Shown one piece after another: positions 44,171 to 54,123 of a stretch of 64,000 nt of DNA. The stretch is from Acidobacteria bacterium 28-9. GTDB lineage: Bacteria; Acidobacteriota; Blastocatellia; Pyrinomonadales; Pyrinomonadaceae. The notes beneath the pieces were generated by a model. It worked only from the letters and a program-made list of their open reading frames with translations. It was not told the DNA's origin and made no database searches. Within the stretch, counting starts at the first letter, position 1. Each line of letters begins with the position of its first letter. Both the position numbers and the translations under genes were made by a program. Where the stretch lies: contig MWYY01000061.1 in assembly GCA_002050355.1 (NCBI GenBank), positions 56,503 to 120,502 on the forward strand, written 5' to 3'.

Positions 44171-45523
44171 ATGTTTCGTAAAAATTATTTTTCGCTTCTA
44201 CTTGCAGCTGTATTTTTAACCGGCAGCTTATCCGTTTTTGCACAAACCTCTCCGGTGCGCGGAAAGGTTGTTCTGAAAAAAGCTGACGGCACGTCCGAGC
44301 CTGTTGCCGGTGCGACAATTGATGTTTTTCGCACCGATATAAAGGGCAAACTTCCCGCCGGTAAAACTGATAAAAAAGGCGTTTTTAATTTCGCGGGCTT
44401 TCCACTCGGACGGACGTATGCTTTGTCGGTCAGCGCGCCAAATGTCCAACCCATAGTTTTTCCGAATATCAAAAGCGGAATGGAAAATATAACTATTACA
44501 GTGGTTGCAGGCGACGGCAGACGTTTGACCGAAGATGAAGCCAGAGGAGCACTTGTTGCTCCAGATACCGCGACACCTGCGACAGCGGCAACGACACCGA
44601 CTTCTTCAAAAAAACCTGCTGAAGAGAGCGCTGAAGTAAAAAGACTACGTGAGGAGGAAGCGAAAAAAATTGCCGAAATCAACGCCAATAACGAGAAAAT
44701 AAAAGGTTCAACGGAAACTATTCAAAAATCTCTGACCGAAGGAAACGCGGCTTTTAATGCAAAAAACTTTGACGTAGCCATCGCTAAATTTGAAGAAGGC
44801 TACAGCGCCTCGCCCGATTTTGTCGGAAGCGCGCCGATTCTTTCAAACAATAAAGCGGCGGCTCTGACTTCGCGTGCGACTGCTTTGTATAATGAAAATG
44901 TAAAAGAAACGGACACAGCAAAAAAAGTAGCAAATAAAACCAAGGTCAGACGGGATTTTGCCGATGCCGTTGACGCTTATAATCGTTCGTGGCTGGTGAT
45001 AAAAAATTCCACAGGCTCAACCGAAGTTAACGCTCAAAAACTTGCCGAGATTAAACTCCAAACTTTGAACGGTGCGGAAAACCTTCTGGAGTTAATGGTA
45101 AAAACCGATGCAGTTGACGATAAAAAGACAGAAGCAGCCAGAACGCTAATGCAGGAATATGTTGCGACCGAAACCGACGCGGCTAAAAAACTTAAAGCTC
45201 AAACTACTCTGGGCGACGTTTTTCGAGTTGCCGGAGATTCGGACAATGCGATTATCGAGTATAAAAAAGCCTTAGTAATTGCGCCCGATAATGCGGACGC
45301 TCTCGCTGGTTTGGGTTTGTCTTTATACAATTCCGGCGTTTTGAACGATAACAACAAAACCCAAATGCAGGAAGGTTTAAATTATATGTCTCGCTTTGCC
45401 GAAATTGCGCCCGCCAATCATCCGTTAAAGTCTGATGTTGCGGGATTGGTCGAATACTTAAAAACTCAGGAAAAATTGACGCCGCAAAAAGTCAACAAAA
45501 CGGCGACTAAAAAGAAACAGTAA
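44171..45523 (+). CDS. Exported protein: carboxypeptidase-regulatory-like domain plus TPR repeats
   Basis: A 450-residue protein with a signal peptide (cleavage after VFAQ near 26). Residues about 28-115 form a beta-sandwich like the carboxypeptidase regulatory domain (VRGKVVLKKADGT...GVFNFAGFPLGRTYALSVSA). A low-complexity Ala/Thr linker and a charged coiled coil (about 150-180) follow. The rest is TPR-like helices (AAFNAKNFDVAIAKFEEGYS, AIIEYKKALVIAPDNADALAGLG). It is likely periplasmic or envelope-bound and mediates protein contacts; no enzyme activity is suggested. GGAGG precedes the ATG. Confidence 0.85.
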   Translation: MFRKNYFSLLLAAVFLTGSLSVFAQTSPVRGKVVLKKADGTSEPVAGATIDVFRTDIKGKLPAGKTDKKGVFNFAGFPLGRTYALSVSAPNVQPIVFPNIKSGMENITITVVAGDGRRLTEDEARGALVAPDTATPATAATTPTSSKKPAEESAEVKRLREEEAKKIAEINANNEKIKGSTETIQKSLTEGNAAFNAKNFDVAIAKFEEGYSASPDFVGSAPILSNNKAAALTSRATALYNENVKETDTAKKVANKTKVRRDFADAVDAYNRSWLVIKNSTGSTEVNAQKLAEIKLQTLNGAENLLELMVKTDAVDDKKTEAARTLMQEYVATETDAAKKLKAQTTLGDVFRVAGDSDNAIIEYKKALVIAPDNADALAGLGLSLYNSGVLNDNNKTQMQEGLNYMSRFAEIAPANHPLKSDVAGLVEYLKTQEKLTPQKVNKTATKKKQ

Positions 45524-45547
45524 ATTCTTTTTTATTTATTCAGTTGC

Positions 45548-45590
45548 AAAAAGGCTGTGCTTGAATTTATTCTCAAGTACAGCCTTTTTT
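45548..45590. terminator. Bidirectional terminator
   Basis: A 17-bp stem (45548-45564 with 45573-45589, one G-T pair) with A and T tracts between convergent genes. Confidence 0.85.
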
Positions 45591-45612
45591 ATACTTACCT
45601 ATTTTGACGCAA

Positions 45613-46203
45613 TTAAACTTTCGCGTATGTCAAACCGGTTTGTCCTTGATATTTTCCGCCTCTGTCTGAGTAAGAAACGTCGCAGGCTTCGTTCGATTCA
45701 AAAAATAAAATCTGTCCGATGCCTTCGTTGACATAAACGCGCAACGGCAAATTCGCCAGATTCCCAATCTCGACGACCAGGCGACCCATCCAACCGGCTT
45801 CGAGCGGCGTCGTATTGACGAGCAGACCGGCGCGGGCGTAAGTTGACTTTCCCAAAGCGACACCCGTAACATTGCGCGGCATTTTGAAGGTTTCGACCGT
45901 TACACCCAAACCATAATGATGCGGCGGCAGCAAGTAATATTTCGCGCCGTCTTCGGCTTCACGAAGCGTCGGTTCTATCAAGGAATTTTCGTCAAAATGC
46001 TTCGGGTCAATCTCCAATCCGTGAACAGATGAAAAAACGCGAAAGCCGTCGTCCGCAAGGCGCATATCGTAACCGTAGCTTGACGCGCCCGCGCTGATAA
46101 TACGGTTGCCGTCTTTTTCTCTGACAAGCTCGGGCAAAAAAGGCGAAATCATTTCCTCTTCGGTCGCCATTCGCCGAATCCAAATGTCCGATTTGATACT
46201 CAT
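45613..46203 (-). CDS. dcd: dCTP deaminase
   Basis: A 196-residue trimeric enzyme turning dCTP into dUTP. Signature segments are MSIKSDIWIRRMA, ISAGASSYGYDMRLAD, ALGKSTYARAGLLVNTTPLEAGWMG and NEGIGQILFFES. The catalytic Glu is expected in the LEAGW block. The ATG at 46203 gives the canonical beginning; the ORF extension upstream to 46254 is not part of the family. Confidence 0.97.
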   Translation of the reverse strand: MSIKSDIWIRRMATEEEMISPFLPELVREKDGNRIISAGASSYGYDMRLADDGFRVFSSVHGLEIDPKHFDENSLIEPTLREAEDGAKYYLLPPHHYGLGVTVETFKMPRNVTGVALGKSTYARAGLLVNTTPLEAGWMGRLVVEIGNLANLPLRVYVNEGIGQILFFESNEACDVSYSDRGGKYQGQTGLTYAKV

Positions 46204-46388
46204 AACGTAACATCTTAGGGGAAATTGGCTGTTTGTCAAAAGGTGAACCTTCAAGCATCGAAAACGAAAGTTTTGTCGGCTGTTTTCGGATTTATGAAAT
46301 CAAAAAAATCTGACTTTTCGCGGAGATTTTGTTATAAACTCAGTTATTTAGATTTTATCAAAACACTTTCTGCCATCGAAAAAAAATT

Positions 46389-47960
46389 ATGCTTTTCCTC
46401 GTGCAATCCGCCGCCGTCTACGGCATTGACGCGCTCATCGTTGATATCGAAGTAAATTTGCAGCCGGTTAAAGGCGAAGCCGATACTACTTCGCCCGTGA
46501 TAATCGTCGGTTTGCCCGACACGGCAATCCGCGAGTCCAAAGAACGAATTCGCGCCGCGATCACTAACAGTTCATACTTTTTTCCGTTTCACAAAACAAC
46601 GATAAATCTTGCACCGGCTGACGTTCGTAAAGAAGGCGCGAGTTTTGATTTGCCGATTGCGCTGGGAATTTTGGGCGCAAACGGCGACCTTGGAAACGGT
46701 GAAAATCTGGAAAACACTTTGAGCATCGGCGAATTGTCGCTCGACGGTCGCGTGCGTCCCGTGCGCGGTGCGCTTTCGATTGCGCTGCGGGCGCGAGAAA
46801 ACGGTATCAAAAACCTGCTTTTGCCCGAAGAAAACGCGACCGAAGCAGCAGTTGTGCAGGAAATAAACGTTTTCCCGATTCGGGATTTGCGTCAGGCAGT
46901 CGAGATTACGCAGGATTTGCAAAGCGGAAAAGACCCGCGTACTCTGCCTTTAAAGCTCGACATTAACGAAATAAAAAACAAAGAAAATCATTACCGCGTA
47001 AACTTTTCGGAAGTTCGCGGACAAGCATCGGCAAAACGCTCTCTCGAGGTAGCCAGCGCCGGCGGTCATAATATTTTGATGATTGGTTCACCCGGTTCAG
47101 GCAAAACGATGCTTGCCAAACGTCTGCCGACGATTTTGCCGCCGCTCGAGTTTGAAGAAGCGCTCGAGATTACAAAAATTCATTCGGTTGCGGGCTTGAC
47201 GGGAAAATCCGGTCTGGTAACGCAAAGACCGTTCAAATCGCCGCATCATACGGTTTCACAAGCCGGGCTTATCGGCGGCGGCTCGATTCCGAAACCGGGC
47301 GAAGTGTCTCTGGCGCATCTCGGTGTTTTGTTTCTCGACGAGTTACCGGAGTTTGATCGCAGCGTTTTGGAAGTTTTGCGCCAACCGATGGAGGACAAAC
47401 AGGTTACAATTTCGCGGGCGGCGTCTTCCCTGACGTTTCCCTCGAATTTTACTCTCGTCGCTTCGATGAATCCGTGTCCATGCGGTTACTACGGAAGCCA
47501 GCAGCGCGAATGCAAATGCTCGCCGCCGCAGATTCAGCGTTATGTCGGCAAAATTTCCGGTCCGCTGCTCGATAGAATTGATATTCACATAGATGTTCCT
47601 GCGGTTAATTTCAAAGAATTGCGCGGAAAAAATATGCCGCTTGGCGACGCTTCGGAAACAATTCGAGAGCGTGTGATAAATGCGCGCGACATTCAATTAC
47701 AGAGACTTTCTGGCGAACGAGTTTTTTCAAACTCAGCAATGTCGCCGACACAGATTCGCAAATTTTGCGCGCTCGACACAGAAAGTGAAAACTTGCTCGA
47801 ACGCGCAATGCTCAAACAAGGATTGTCAGCCCGCGCTCACGACCGGATTTTAAAAGTCTCGCGCACGATTGCCGATTTAGACGGAAGCGACGATATTCAA
47901 CCCACTCACATCAGCGAAGCGATAAGTTACCGTTCGCTTGATAGAAATTACTGGGCTTGA
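46389..47960 (+). CDS. comM: YifB/ComM-type Mg-chelatase-like AAA+ ATPase
   Basis: A 523-residue AAA+ helicase-like protein. The N-terminal Lon-S16-like domain contains [22 protein letters not shown]. The Walker A is [16 protein letters not shown] and Walker [11 protein letters not shown], followed by sensor and the Mg-chelatase C domain with [12 protein letters not shown] and [11 protein letters not shown]. ComM promotes branch migration during natural transformation; with dprA in the same window this hints at competence, although both genes are also widespread in non-competent bacteria. Confidence 0.93.
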   Translation: MLFLVQSAAVYGIDALIVDIEVNLQPVKGEADTTSPVIIVGLPDTAIRESKERIRAAITNSSYFFPFHKTTINLAPADVRKEGASFDLPIALGILGANGDLGNGENLENTLSIGELSLDGRVRPVRGALSIALRARENGIKNLLLPEENATEAAVVQEINVFPIRDLRQAVEITQDLQSGKDPRTLPLKLDINEIKNKENHYRVNFSEVRGQASAKRSLEVASAGGHNILMIGSPGSGKTMLAKRLPTILPPLEFEEALEITKIHSVAGLTGKSGLVTQRPFKSPHHTVSQAGLIGGGSIPKPGEVSLAHLGVLFLDELPEFDRSVLEVLRQPMEDKQVTISRAASSLTFPSNFTLVASMNPCPCGYYGSQQRECKCSPPQIQRYVGKISGPLLDRIDIHIDVPAVNFKELRGKNMPLGDASETIRERVINARDIQLQRLSGERVFSNSAMSPTQIRKFCALDTESENLLERAMLKQGLSARAHDRILKVSRTIADLDGSDDIQPTHISEAISYRSLDRNYWA

Positions 47961-48053
47961 ATTGTTAAAATTTTGTGTTTTCGATGTATCTTTCTGAAAT
48001 TCAGCATCTAAAATCGAGAATTTGAAATCTTGAATTATATTCAGCCTCGATTG

Positions 48054-48081
48054 ATAAATGGTAAATGACAAATGTTAAATG
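48054..48081. repeat. Tandem heptamers xxAAATG
   Basis: Four consecutive 7-nt units (ATAAATG, GTAAATG, ACAAATG, TTAAATG) lie 51 nt before the acyl-CoA ligase start. Confidence 0.8.
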
Positions 48082-48131
48082 TTAAGATAAAAGTTTCGTT
48101 TTGAGAAGTAAATAAAAGTTATAAATTATAA

Positions 48132-49961
48132 ATGATTAACCGAAATTTAGACGGGTTTGAAAAATTGCCGCAGACGCTGCCGCATTTTTGTTTTGAAGCG
48201 TGGCGCAGACACGCCAAATCAGACGCGCTCAGTTACAAAATCAATGATGTTTGGGAAAACCTTTCGGGCGCGAGAGTGATTGAACGAATAAAACGTATCG
48301 CGCTCGGTCTGGCTGAGTTGGGCGTCAAAGCGGGTGACCGCGTGGCGATAATTTCGGAAAATCGCCCTGAATGGTCTCTGACGGATTTGGCGATTTTGTC
48401 GCTTCGCGCCGTCAATGTTCCGATTTATACAACACAAGCCGTCGAGCAGATTCGTTTTATACTGGAAGATTCGGGCGCGAAAATTTTGTTTGTTTCCGGT
48501 AAAAAGATTCTGCGTCACGCTGAAAATGCGATTCAAAGCGTTGAGCGTCTGGAAAGGCTGATTTTCTTTGACGAAGGCGCCATTCCTGAAGACAGCAACA
48601 AATCTCTGTCGCTCGCAACAATCGAAAAACGCGGCGAACAGATAGATAAAATTGACTCGTCGGCTTTTGAAACGCAACTTGCGCAACTTGAAGCAAACGA
48701 TTTGGCAACAATAATTTACACTTCGGGGACGACCGGCGAGCCAAAGGGCGTGATGCTCACGCACGAAAATTTTACGTCGACTGTCAGCGCGGTTTCTAAA
48801 GGTCTGCCGATAAAACCGACCGACCGCTCGCTAGCGGTTTTGCCTTTGTCGCATATTTTCGAGCGCACGGTTTTCTACGTTCTCTGTGCCAACGGCGTTT
48901 CGATTTATTACTGCGCCGCTTTTGACCAGCTTGCCGTTTATTTAGCCGAAGTTCGTCCGACGATTATGACTGCCGTGCCGCGTTTGTTCGAGCAGGTTTA
49001 TCACAAAATCGTCAAAAAAGGGAAAGCGGCAGGCGGTTATAAAACTCAGCTTTTCGATTGGGCTTTGCAGGTCGGGCAGGATTACTGGGAAGCGAAAGAC
49101 AGCCACAAATTCGTCTCGCCCGTTTTGGCTGTAAAACATTCGATTGCAAGCAGATTGGTGTTTTCAAAATGGCGCGCCGGCGTCGGCGGCAGCATCAGAT
49201 TTTTCGTCTCCGGCGGCGCGCCGCTCTCGCGTAAACTTTCAAATGCGTTTTGGGCGGCGGGAATTCCTGTTTTGCAAGGTTACGGTATGACCGAAGCGTG
49301 CGTTACGTGCGCCAATCGCCCGGACGACAGCAAAGTCGGCTCAATCGGAACCCCGTTCGAGGGAATTGAAATGCGAATTGCCGAATCTGACGGCGAAATT
49401 CTGGTGCGCGGCAAAAACGTGATGCTTGGCTATTACAACAACGCGGAAGAAACCGCAAAAGTTATTGATGACGAAGGTTTTTATCACACGGGTGATGTTG
49501 GATACGTTGATAATGACGGACATTTTTTTATAACTGACCGCAAGAAAGATTTGTTCAAGTTGTCGAACGGCAAATACGTCGCGCCGCAGCAGGTTGAAAG
49601 TCTTTTGAAACAATCGCCGCTTGTTAATCAAGCGGTCGCTGTCGGTTCGGGCAGAAAACAAGTCGGCGCGCTTGTTGTGCCTGATTGGGAAACTTTGAAA
49701 CAGACTTTGAAGGACGAAGGAATCGAAGCGGAAGGCTCGCGCGAAGAACTTTGCGAAAATCCGTATGTCGTCAAACGAGTTCAGCGCGATGCCGTCGAGT
49801 TTACGCGCGAGATGAACGACTACGAACGAGTCAAAAGAGTTTATTTGTTGCCTAGAGAATTTTCGATTGACAAAGGCGAGATGACGCCGACTTTGAAAAT
49901 CAAGCGCGGCGTGATTGACGAAAAATACGAAGAAGCAATCGATGAAATCTGCGGAAGCTAG
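48132..49961 (+). CDS. Long-chain fatty-acid-CoA ligase
   Basis: A 609-residue AMP-forming acyl-CoA synthetase. The AMP-binding signature YTSGTTGEPKGVMLTHEN is present, with GYGMTEAC and YHTGDVGYVDNDGHFFITDRKKDLF later. The length and the KLSNGKYVAPQQVE block fit the long-chain group. It activates fatty acids with ATP and CoA, for beta-oxidation or lipid synthesis. It has no obvious operon partners and is followed by a terminator. Confidence 0.94.
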   Translation: MINRNLDGFEKLPQTLPHFCFEAWRRHAKSDALSYKINDVWENLSGARVIERIKRIALGLAELGVKAGDRVAIISENRPEWSLTDLAILSLRAVNVPIYTTQAVEQIRFILEDSGAKILFVSGKKILRHAENAIQSVERLERLIFFDEGAIPEDSNKSLSLATIEKRGEQIDKIDSSAFETQLAQLEANDLATIIYTSGTTGEPKGVMLTHENFTSTVSAVSKGLPIKPTDRSLAVLPLSHIFERTVFYVLCANGVSIYYCAAFDQLAVYLAEVRPTIMTAVPRLFEQVYHKIVKKGKAAGGYKTQLFDWALQVGQDYWEAKDSHKFVSPVLAVKHSIASRLVFSKWRAGVGGSIRFFVSGGAPLSRKLSNAFWAAGIPVLQGYGMTEACVTCANRPDDSKVGSIGTPFEGIEMRIAESDGEILVRGKNVMLGYYNNAEETAKVIDDEGFYHTGDVGYVDNDGHFFITDRKKDLFKLSNGKYVAPQQVESLLKQSPLVNQAVAVGSGRKQVGALVVPDWETLKQTLKDEGIEAEGSREELCENPYVVKRVQRDAVEFTREMNDYERVKRVYLLPREFSIDKGEMTPTLKIKRGVIDEKYEEAIDEICGS

Positions 49962-49984
49962 GTTAATAAACAAGAATTGGGTGT

Positions 49985-50024
49985 AAAAAAAGGGCTTTGC
50001 CGAATATCAAGCAAAGCCTTTTTT
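49985..50024. terminator. Bidirectional terminator
   Basis: AAAAAAAGGGCTTTGC (49985-50000) pairs with GCAAAGCCTTTTTT (50011-50024) between convergent genes. Confidence 0.85.
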
Positions 50025-50042
50025 CTTTAATTTAAAAAATAA

Positions 50043-51050
50043 TTAACGAACAAAAACATTCGGTATCGGAATGTCATCTTTCAAACCAAACTGCAGCGCC
50101 GAAAATCCGTCACGCGAGCGCAGCAAATACCAAAAACCCGTCGAAGGTCGAAATACCGCAACATCTGTTCGTCCGTCGCCGTCGTAATCGGCTGGCGTCG
50201 GCTTATCGTCGGAAGCGCCGAATTGCACTGCATTAAACATCCGATTACTGCTGTTAAGGTAATACCAAAAGCCGTCTGACGGTCGCCAAACGGCAATATC
50301 GGCTTTCGTGTCGCCGTCATAGTCCGCCGGAACAAGTTTATCGGTCGGAAGTCCGAAACGCTCGACTCTCAAAGTATTGTTTGAGCTTTGTAAAATAAAC
50401 CAAACACCATTCTGGGTGCTGTCAAACAAAAAGCTGTTTCGAAAGAACGCTAAATCTGCCTTCCCATCGCCGTCGTAATCTGCCGGAACTTTTCTGTCGA
50501 CATTAGTTCCCCATTGGGTAACGACACTCGTATCGGTCGAGCTTTGCAAAATCTTGAAATTACCCGGCGCTGGGAGATAGTCTTGCTCATCATAAACTGC
50601 CAAATCAGTTTTACCGTCTCCATCATAGTCAGCAGGGACAGGTATATAATTAGTAAAACCTCCATACCTCTCCGATTGTATGGAACGAAAAGTATTATCC
50701 GAGCTTCGGAGAATATACCAATTGCCGTATGCAGTAGTAGAGGACCTAAAGTCACCTGGGCGATAAACTGTCAAATCTGTCTTTCCATCGCCGTCATAAT
50801 CACCTGGCACAGGCGTATCAGTTGCTTGTCCCCATTGAAGAGAGGAATATCCGCCCGAACTTTTCGAGATATACCAGAAACCGTTCGACGGACGAAAGAC
50901 CGAAATGTCTGATTTGCCGTCACCGTCAAAATCCGCTACCGGATTTCGATTTGTTGCCGATGCCCCACCAGTGACGAGAAAACCGAGCAGGATACTAGAA
51001 AATACAAATAACACTCGACTGATATAAAATTTGTGAGTTTGACTGTCCAT
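50043..51050 (-). CDS. Exported FG-GAP/VCBS repeat protein
   Basis: A 335-residue protein: signal peptide (about 1-32), then roughly seven repeats of about 40-45 residues. Each repeat has a calcium-binding loop DxDGDGxxDxxVxRP (for example DFDGDGKSDISVFRPSNG and DYDGDGKTDLTVYRPGD) and a W-Y-x-L/I strand. This predicts a seven-bladed beta-propeller on the cell surface or secreted, stabilised by Ca2+. The family is common in Blastocatellia-type acidobacteria. Ligand unknown. Confidence 0.9.
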   Translation of the reverse strand: MDSQTHKFYISRVLFVFSSILLGFLVTGGASATNRNPVADFDGDGKSDISVFRPSNGFWYISKSSGGYSSLQWGQATDTPVPGDYDGDGKTDLTVYRPGDFRSSTTAYGNWYILRSSDNTFRSIQSERYGGFTNYIPVPADYDGDGKTDLAVYDEQDYLPAPGNFKILQSSTDTSVVTQWGTNVDRKVPADYDGDGKADLAFFRNSFLFDSTQNGVWFILQSSNNTLRVERFGLPTDKLVPADYDGDTKADIAVWRPSDGFWYYLNSSNRMFNAVQFGASDDKPTPADYDGDGRTDVAVFRPSTGFWYLLRSRDGFSALQFGLKDDIPIPNVFVR

Positions 51051-51218
51051 AGCCTCAACCTCCTTTCAATTCAACGGCGTGAAGATTAACAGGTCGGTCT
51101 TTTTGTCATCATCGTTTTCTATTCCATTTGTATATCATTATAAAGTTTCAAAGTAAATAAAAAATCTATTTAACACGCGGAAGCCAAACTTTATTTTTTT
51201 ACTGAAATTTAACTTGCT

Positions 51219-53675
51219 TTACGAGGAATTTCTACCCGTTTCTATCTTTTTCATCAATTCGTTAAAGCGCGGGTCTTCGCGCATCGGAGCGAGACATTTG
51301 TCGGTTTCAAACCACGGGCGATTTTCGTTGCCGAGTTTGATGGCGCGTTCGAGCCAGTAAAAGGCTTCGTCGATTTCGCCGAGTTGGGAGTTGGCAGATG
51401 TCATCCAGTAAGCCATATCGTGGTCTGCTTTTGAAAGCGCGCGTGCTTCGTCCGTGAGCAATGCTCTGGCTTCGGTTTTATTGCCTCGATGCGCCAGAAA
51501 AATCGCCAGCAATGAACTGATGCCGACCATTTTCGGATTTTGCGCCATAACTTCCTGCAAAATTTTGATTGCCTCTTCTTCATCACCGCGATAAAACAAA
51601 ACGGTCGAGCGGAAAATTCTTATCATAGGATGATTCGGTTCAAGGTGTGAGCCTTCATCAAGCATCTCTAATGCCTCGTTATAGCGACCGAGGTAGAGAT
51701 AAATCCGTGCTTTGTTGTAGCTGGCGACGACAACTGCCACCGGGTCGAGACTCGACAGTTTATTCCAGGCGCGCAGGGATTCGTCGTATTCGCCGTCGAG
51801 ACGATGCATCGTGCCTTTGACAAAATAAAGCGGCGCGTCGTTCGGAAACTGCTTTTGCAGAGATTTGATTTCGGCGCGCGCTTTTTTCTTTTCGCCGCGC
51901 GACAGGTAAATCAAAACCATCAAAACACGCGCTTCGACTACATTTTCGTCATATTTAAAGGCTTTGCTAAAAGCGGATTCGGCATAAGTGTAATCTTCGG
52001 CATCGCCCATTCCTTTGAACACGCGATTGGCATAACACGCGCCCAAACCGCTGTGAGCAAGCGCAAACTGCGGGTCAAGTTCAATGGCGCGGCGGAAATT
52101 TGCAATCGCCGCTTCGCAATCTTCATTTGCTACGGTGCGAAAAATAAATTTACCGAAATTGTCGCGTCCGCGAAGGAATTCTTCATACGCTTCGGCGTTT
52201 TCAGTCGGACGACGAGCGAGTTTCTCTTGTTCCTTGTCGGACAACTCCAGCCTCAAACCTTCCAAAATACGCAGCCCGATATTGTCTTGAAGCGTAAGAA
52301 TGTCGCCGCCTTGCCCGTCAATGCGGTCACTCCACAAAATTTCTCCGGTCAAAACGTCTAAAAGCTGTGCCGTTACGCGCATACGGTCGCCGGAACGTAG
52401 AAAACTCGCCGATAAAACCGCGTGAACCCGCAGCTCTCTGCCGATTTCGCGCGGGTCGAATTCTTTGCCTTGATATTTGGCGATAACCGAAGAAGGACGC
52501 ACAATCAGCGAGCGTAGCTGCGCCAGTTCCGTAATCACGGCGTCGGCTAGAGCAAATTCGTAAAAATTCGATTCCGCGTCCTGACCGAGATTTTTGAAAG
52601 GCAAAATCGCCACACTCTTTTTTTCCTGTCCGGTAGCGGTTGAAGAAACATCGGGCGAATAAGTAGGCGTCATCGAACCGGTTGAAGAAGAAGCGCCGCG
52701 TGAAGAAGTCGTCGCCGAATAATCCGAACTTGTTTTTCCGGTCAGCCAATTCCAGGCACGCAAAACCGGATTGTCGTTGTCCAAATGGCGCGGTGTAAAT
52801 GTGTCGCCCTGCAAAATCGGCATGCCGGAAAGTTCCTGCAAAACTACGCGCAAATCGTCACGCATTTCCGAAATTTTCTGATAACGGTCTTTCGGATTTT
52901 TTGCTAGAGCTTTGTTGATGATTTCCTGAAGGCGCGGCGGCGTCGGTTCAGGACGCATTTCGTCAAGCGGTTTCGGCATTCCGTAGAGGACTTCGTGGCG
53001 CACATCGTGAACGGTTTTGCCTTGAAAAGCCCAGATTCCGGTCAGCATTTCGTAAAGCAAAACGCCGGTCGAAAAAATATCGGCGCGATGGTCTGCTCTC
53101 TCGCCCTTAGCCTGTTCGGGCGCGGCGTAAGTTGCCGTGCCGTAGGGAACACCAATTTCGGTTATATCTATCGCGCGCTCCGCACCGTTTTCCAGCGGCT
53201 CTTCCTGAAGAAGTTTTGCAAGACCGAAATCGAGAATTTTCGCCTGCCCGCTATCGTTGACGATTATATTTCCGGCTTTGATATCGCGGTGTATAATACC
53301 GCGCGAATGCGTGTAGGCGAGCGCGTCGCAAACTTGAACGGCGATGCCGAGGGCGCTTTTCAAATCCAGCGGACGACCGTCAACCAACTGACGCACGTTT
53401 TTCCCCTCAATATACTGCATAGCAATATAAAAAACGCCGTCGTCTTCGTGAAAATCGTAAATCGTGCAAACATTCGGGTGATCGAGCTGCGAGCAAAGCT
53501 GCGCTTCGCGTTCAAAACGTTTGAAATTGGCGGTTTTCGCGGTCAGCTCCGGCGGTAAAACCTTGATGACAACCGCTCGGTCGAGTTTGGTGTCGAGAGC
53601 TTTATAAACTGTTCCTTGCCCGCCCGCTCCGATTTTTTCTAAAATTTTGTATTGGTTTATGTTCGAGCCAACCAT
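51219..53675 (-). CDS. Ser/Thr protein kinase with TolB-like and TPR regions
   Basis: An 818-residue protein. The kinase domain has GAGGQG (16-21), Lys38, HRDIKAGNII, DFGLAKLL and APEQAKGERADHRADIFSTG. After a Ser/Thr-rich linker (about 310-345), a TolB-N-like domain (KKSVAILPFKNLGQDAES...) follows, then TPR repeats to the end. There is no membrane span. This architecture is typical of acidobacterial signalling kinases; substrates are unknown. The start ATG at 53675 gives VGSNINQYKILEKIGAGG; the upstream MNFSDNLLF extension is not needed. Confidence 0.93.
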   Translation of the reverse strand: MVGSNINQYKILEKIGAGGQGTVYKALDTKLDRAVVIKVLPPELTAKTANFKRFEREAQLCSQLDHPNVCTIYDFHEDDGVFYIAMQYIEGKNVRQLVDGRPLDLKSALGIAVQVCDALAYTHSRGIIHRDIKAGNIIVNDSGQAKILDFGLAKLLQEEPLENGAERAIDITEIGVPYGTATYAAPEQAKGERADHRADIFSTGVLLYEMLTGIWAFQGKTVHDVRHEVLYGMPKPLDEMRPEPTPPRLQEIINKALAKNPKDRYQKISEMRDDLRVVLQELSGMPILQGDTFTPRHLDNDNPVLRAWNWLTGKTSSDYSATTSSRGASSSTGSMTPTYSPDVSSTATGQEKKSVAILPFKNLGQDAESNFYEFALADAVITELAQLRSLIVRPSSVIAKYQGKEFDPREIGRELRVHAVLSASFLRSGDRMRVTAQLLDVLTGEILWSDRIDGQGGDILTLQDNIGLRILEGLRLELSDKEQEKLARRPTENAEAYEEFLRGRDNFGKFIFRTVANEDCEAAIANFRRAIELDPQFALAHSGLGACYANRVFKGMGDAEDYTYAESAFSKAFKYDENVVEARVLMVLIYLSRGEKKKARAEIKSLQKQFPNDAPLYFVKGTMHRLDGEYDESLRAWNKLSSLDPVAVVVASYNKARIYLYLGRYNEALEMLDEGSHLEPNHPMIRIFRSTVLFYRGDEEEAIKILQEVMAQNPKMVGISSLLAIFLAHRGNKTEARALLTDEARALSKADHDMAYWMTSANSQLGEIDEAFYWLERAIKLGNENRPWFETDKCLAPMREDPRFNELMKKIETGRNSS

Positions 53676-53830
53676 AAAAAGTAAATTGTCCGAAAAATTC
53701 AACTCGTCTAATTGCAGTTTTATGAGTCTAAAGAGATGTTTTTATACTGCTTTTGGTTTTCTTTATTTGCTTCCATAGCGTCTGCTTTTAGTGTTTCGGA
53801 CCGGATGCGTGCAAGACAATCTTTAAACTA

Positions 53831-53917
53831 CTATGACCCTGCATAGATGACAAGACCGGCGAATCGGTCTCCGCATATTAATTTCAGGCATTAAAGATGC
53901 TACATCTTGGAGCGGTC
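53831..53917. ncRNA. Candidate structured RNA element (three hairpins)
   Basis: On the plus strand, three small stems follow each other: CTATG/CATAG (53831-53846), AGACCG/CGGTCT (53853-53870) and AAGATG/CATCTT (53894-53908). A second CGGTC at 53913-53917 could compete with the middle stem for GACCG, so two folds are possible. The strand of transcription is not known, and the element is not recognised as a known family. Confidence 0.35.
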
Positions 53918-53997
53918 GAGAACAAGTTATCAAATAAAGTTTTTCTACGTCATCGATTAAAAAATGAAAACTTATTTTTTGGATTGTACCAAAAAAT

Positions 53998-54031
53998 AAG
54001 AGCCTTTAGTCTGTAATAACTAAAGGCTCTT
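53998..54031. terminator. Terminator hairpin of the metalloprotease gene
   Basis: AAGAGCCTTTAGT (53998-54010) pairs perfectly with 54019-54031. A near copy of this stem occurs at 57412-57442. Confidence 0.75.
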
Positions 54032-54123
54032 TTCTCAAATTTTACCCGTTTTTGTCTTTGTCGCATAAGAAACAAAAACACTGGTACGGATTTATCTGTG
54101 GCTGCTAAAAATGCAGGATAAAC

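Larger units (their letters stand above)
53676..54123. other. Gene-free region with a hairpin cluster and a terminator
   Basis: This 448-nt region between two minus-strand genes has no gene. It holds the three-hairpin element at 53831-53917 and the terminator at 53998-54031; I see nothing else in the flanking parts. Confidence 0.6.
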
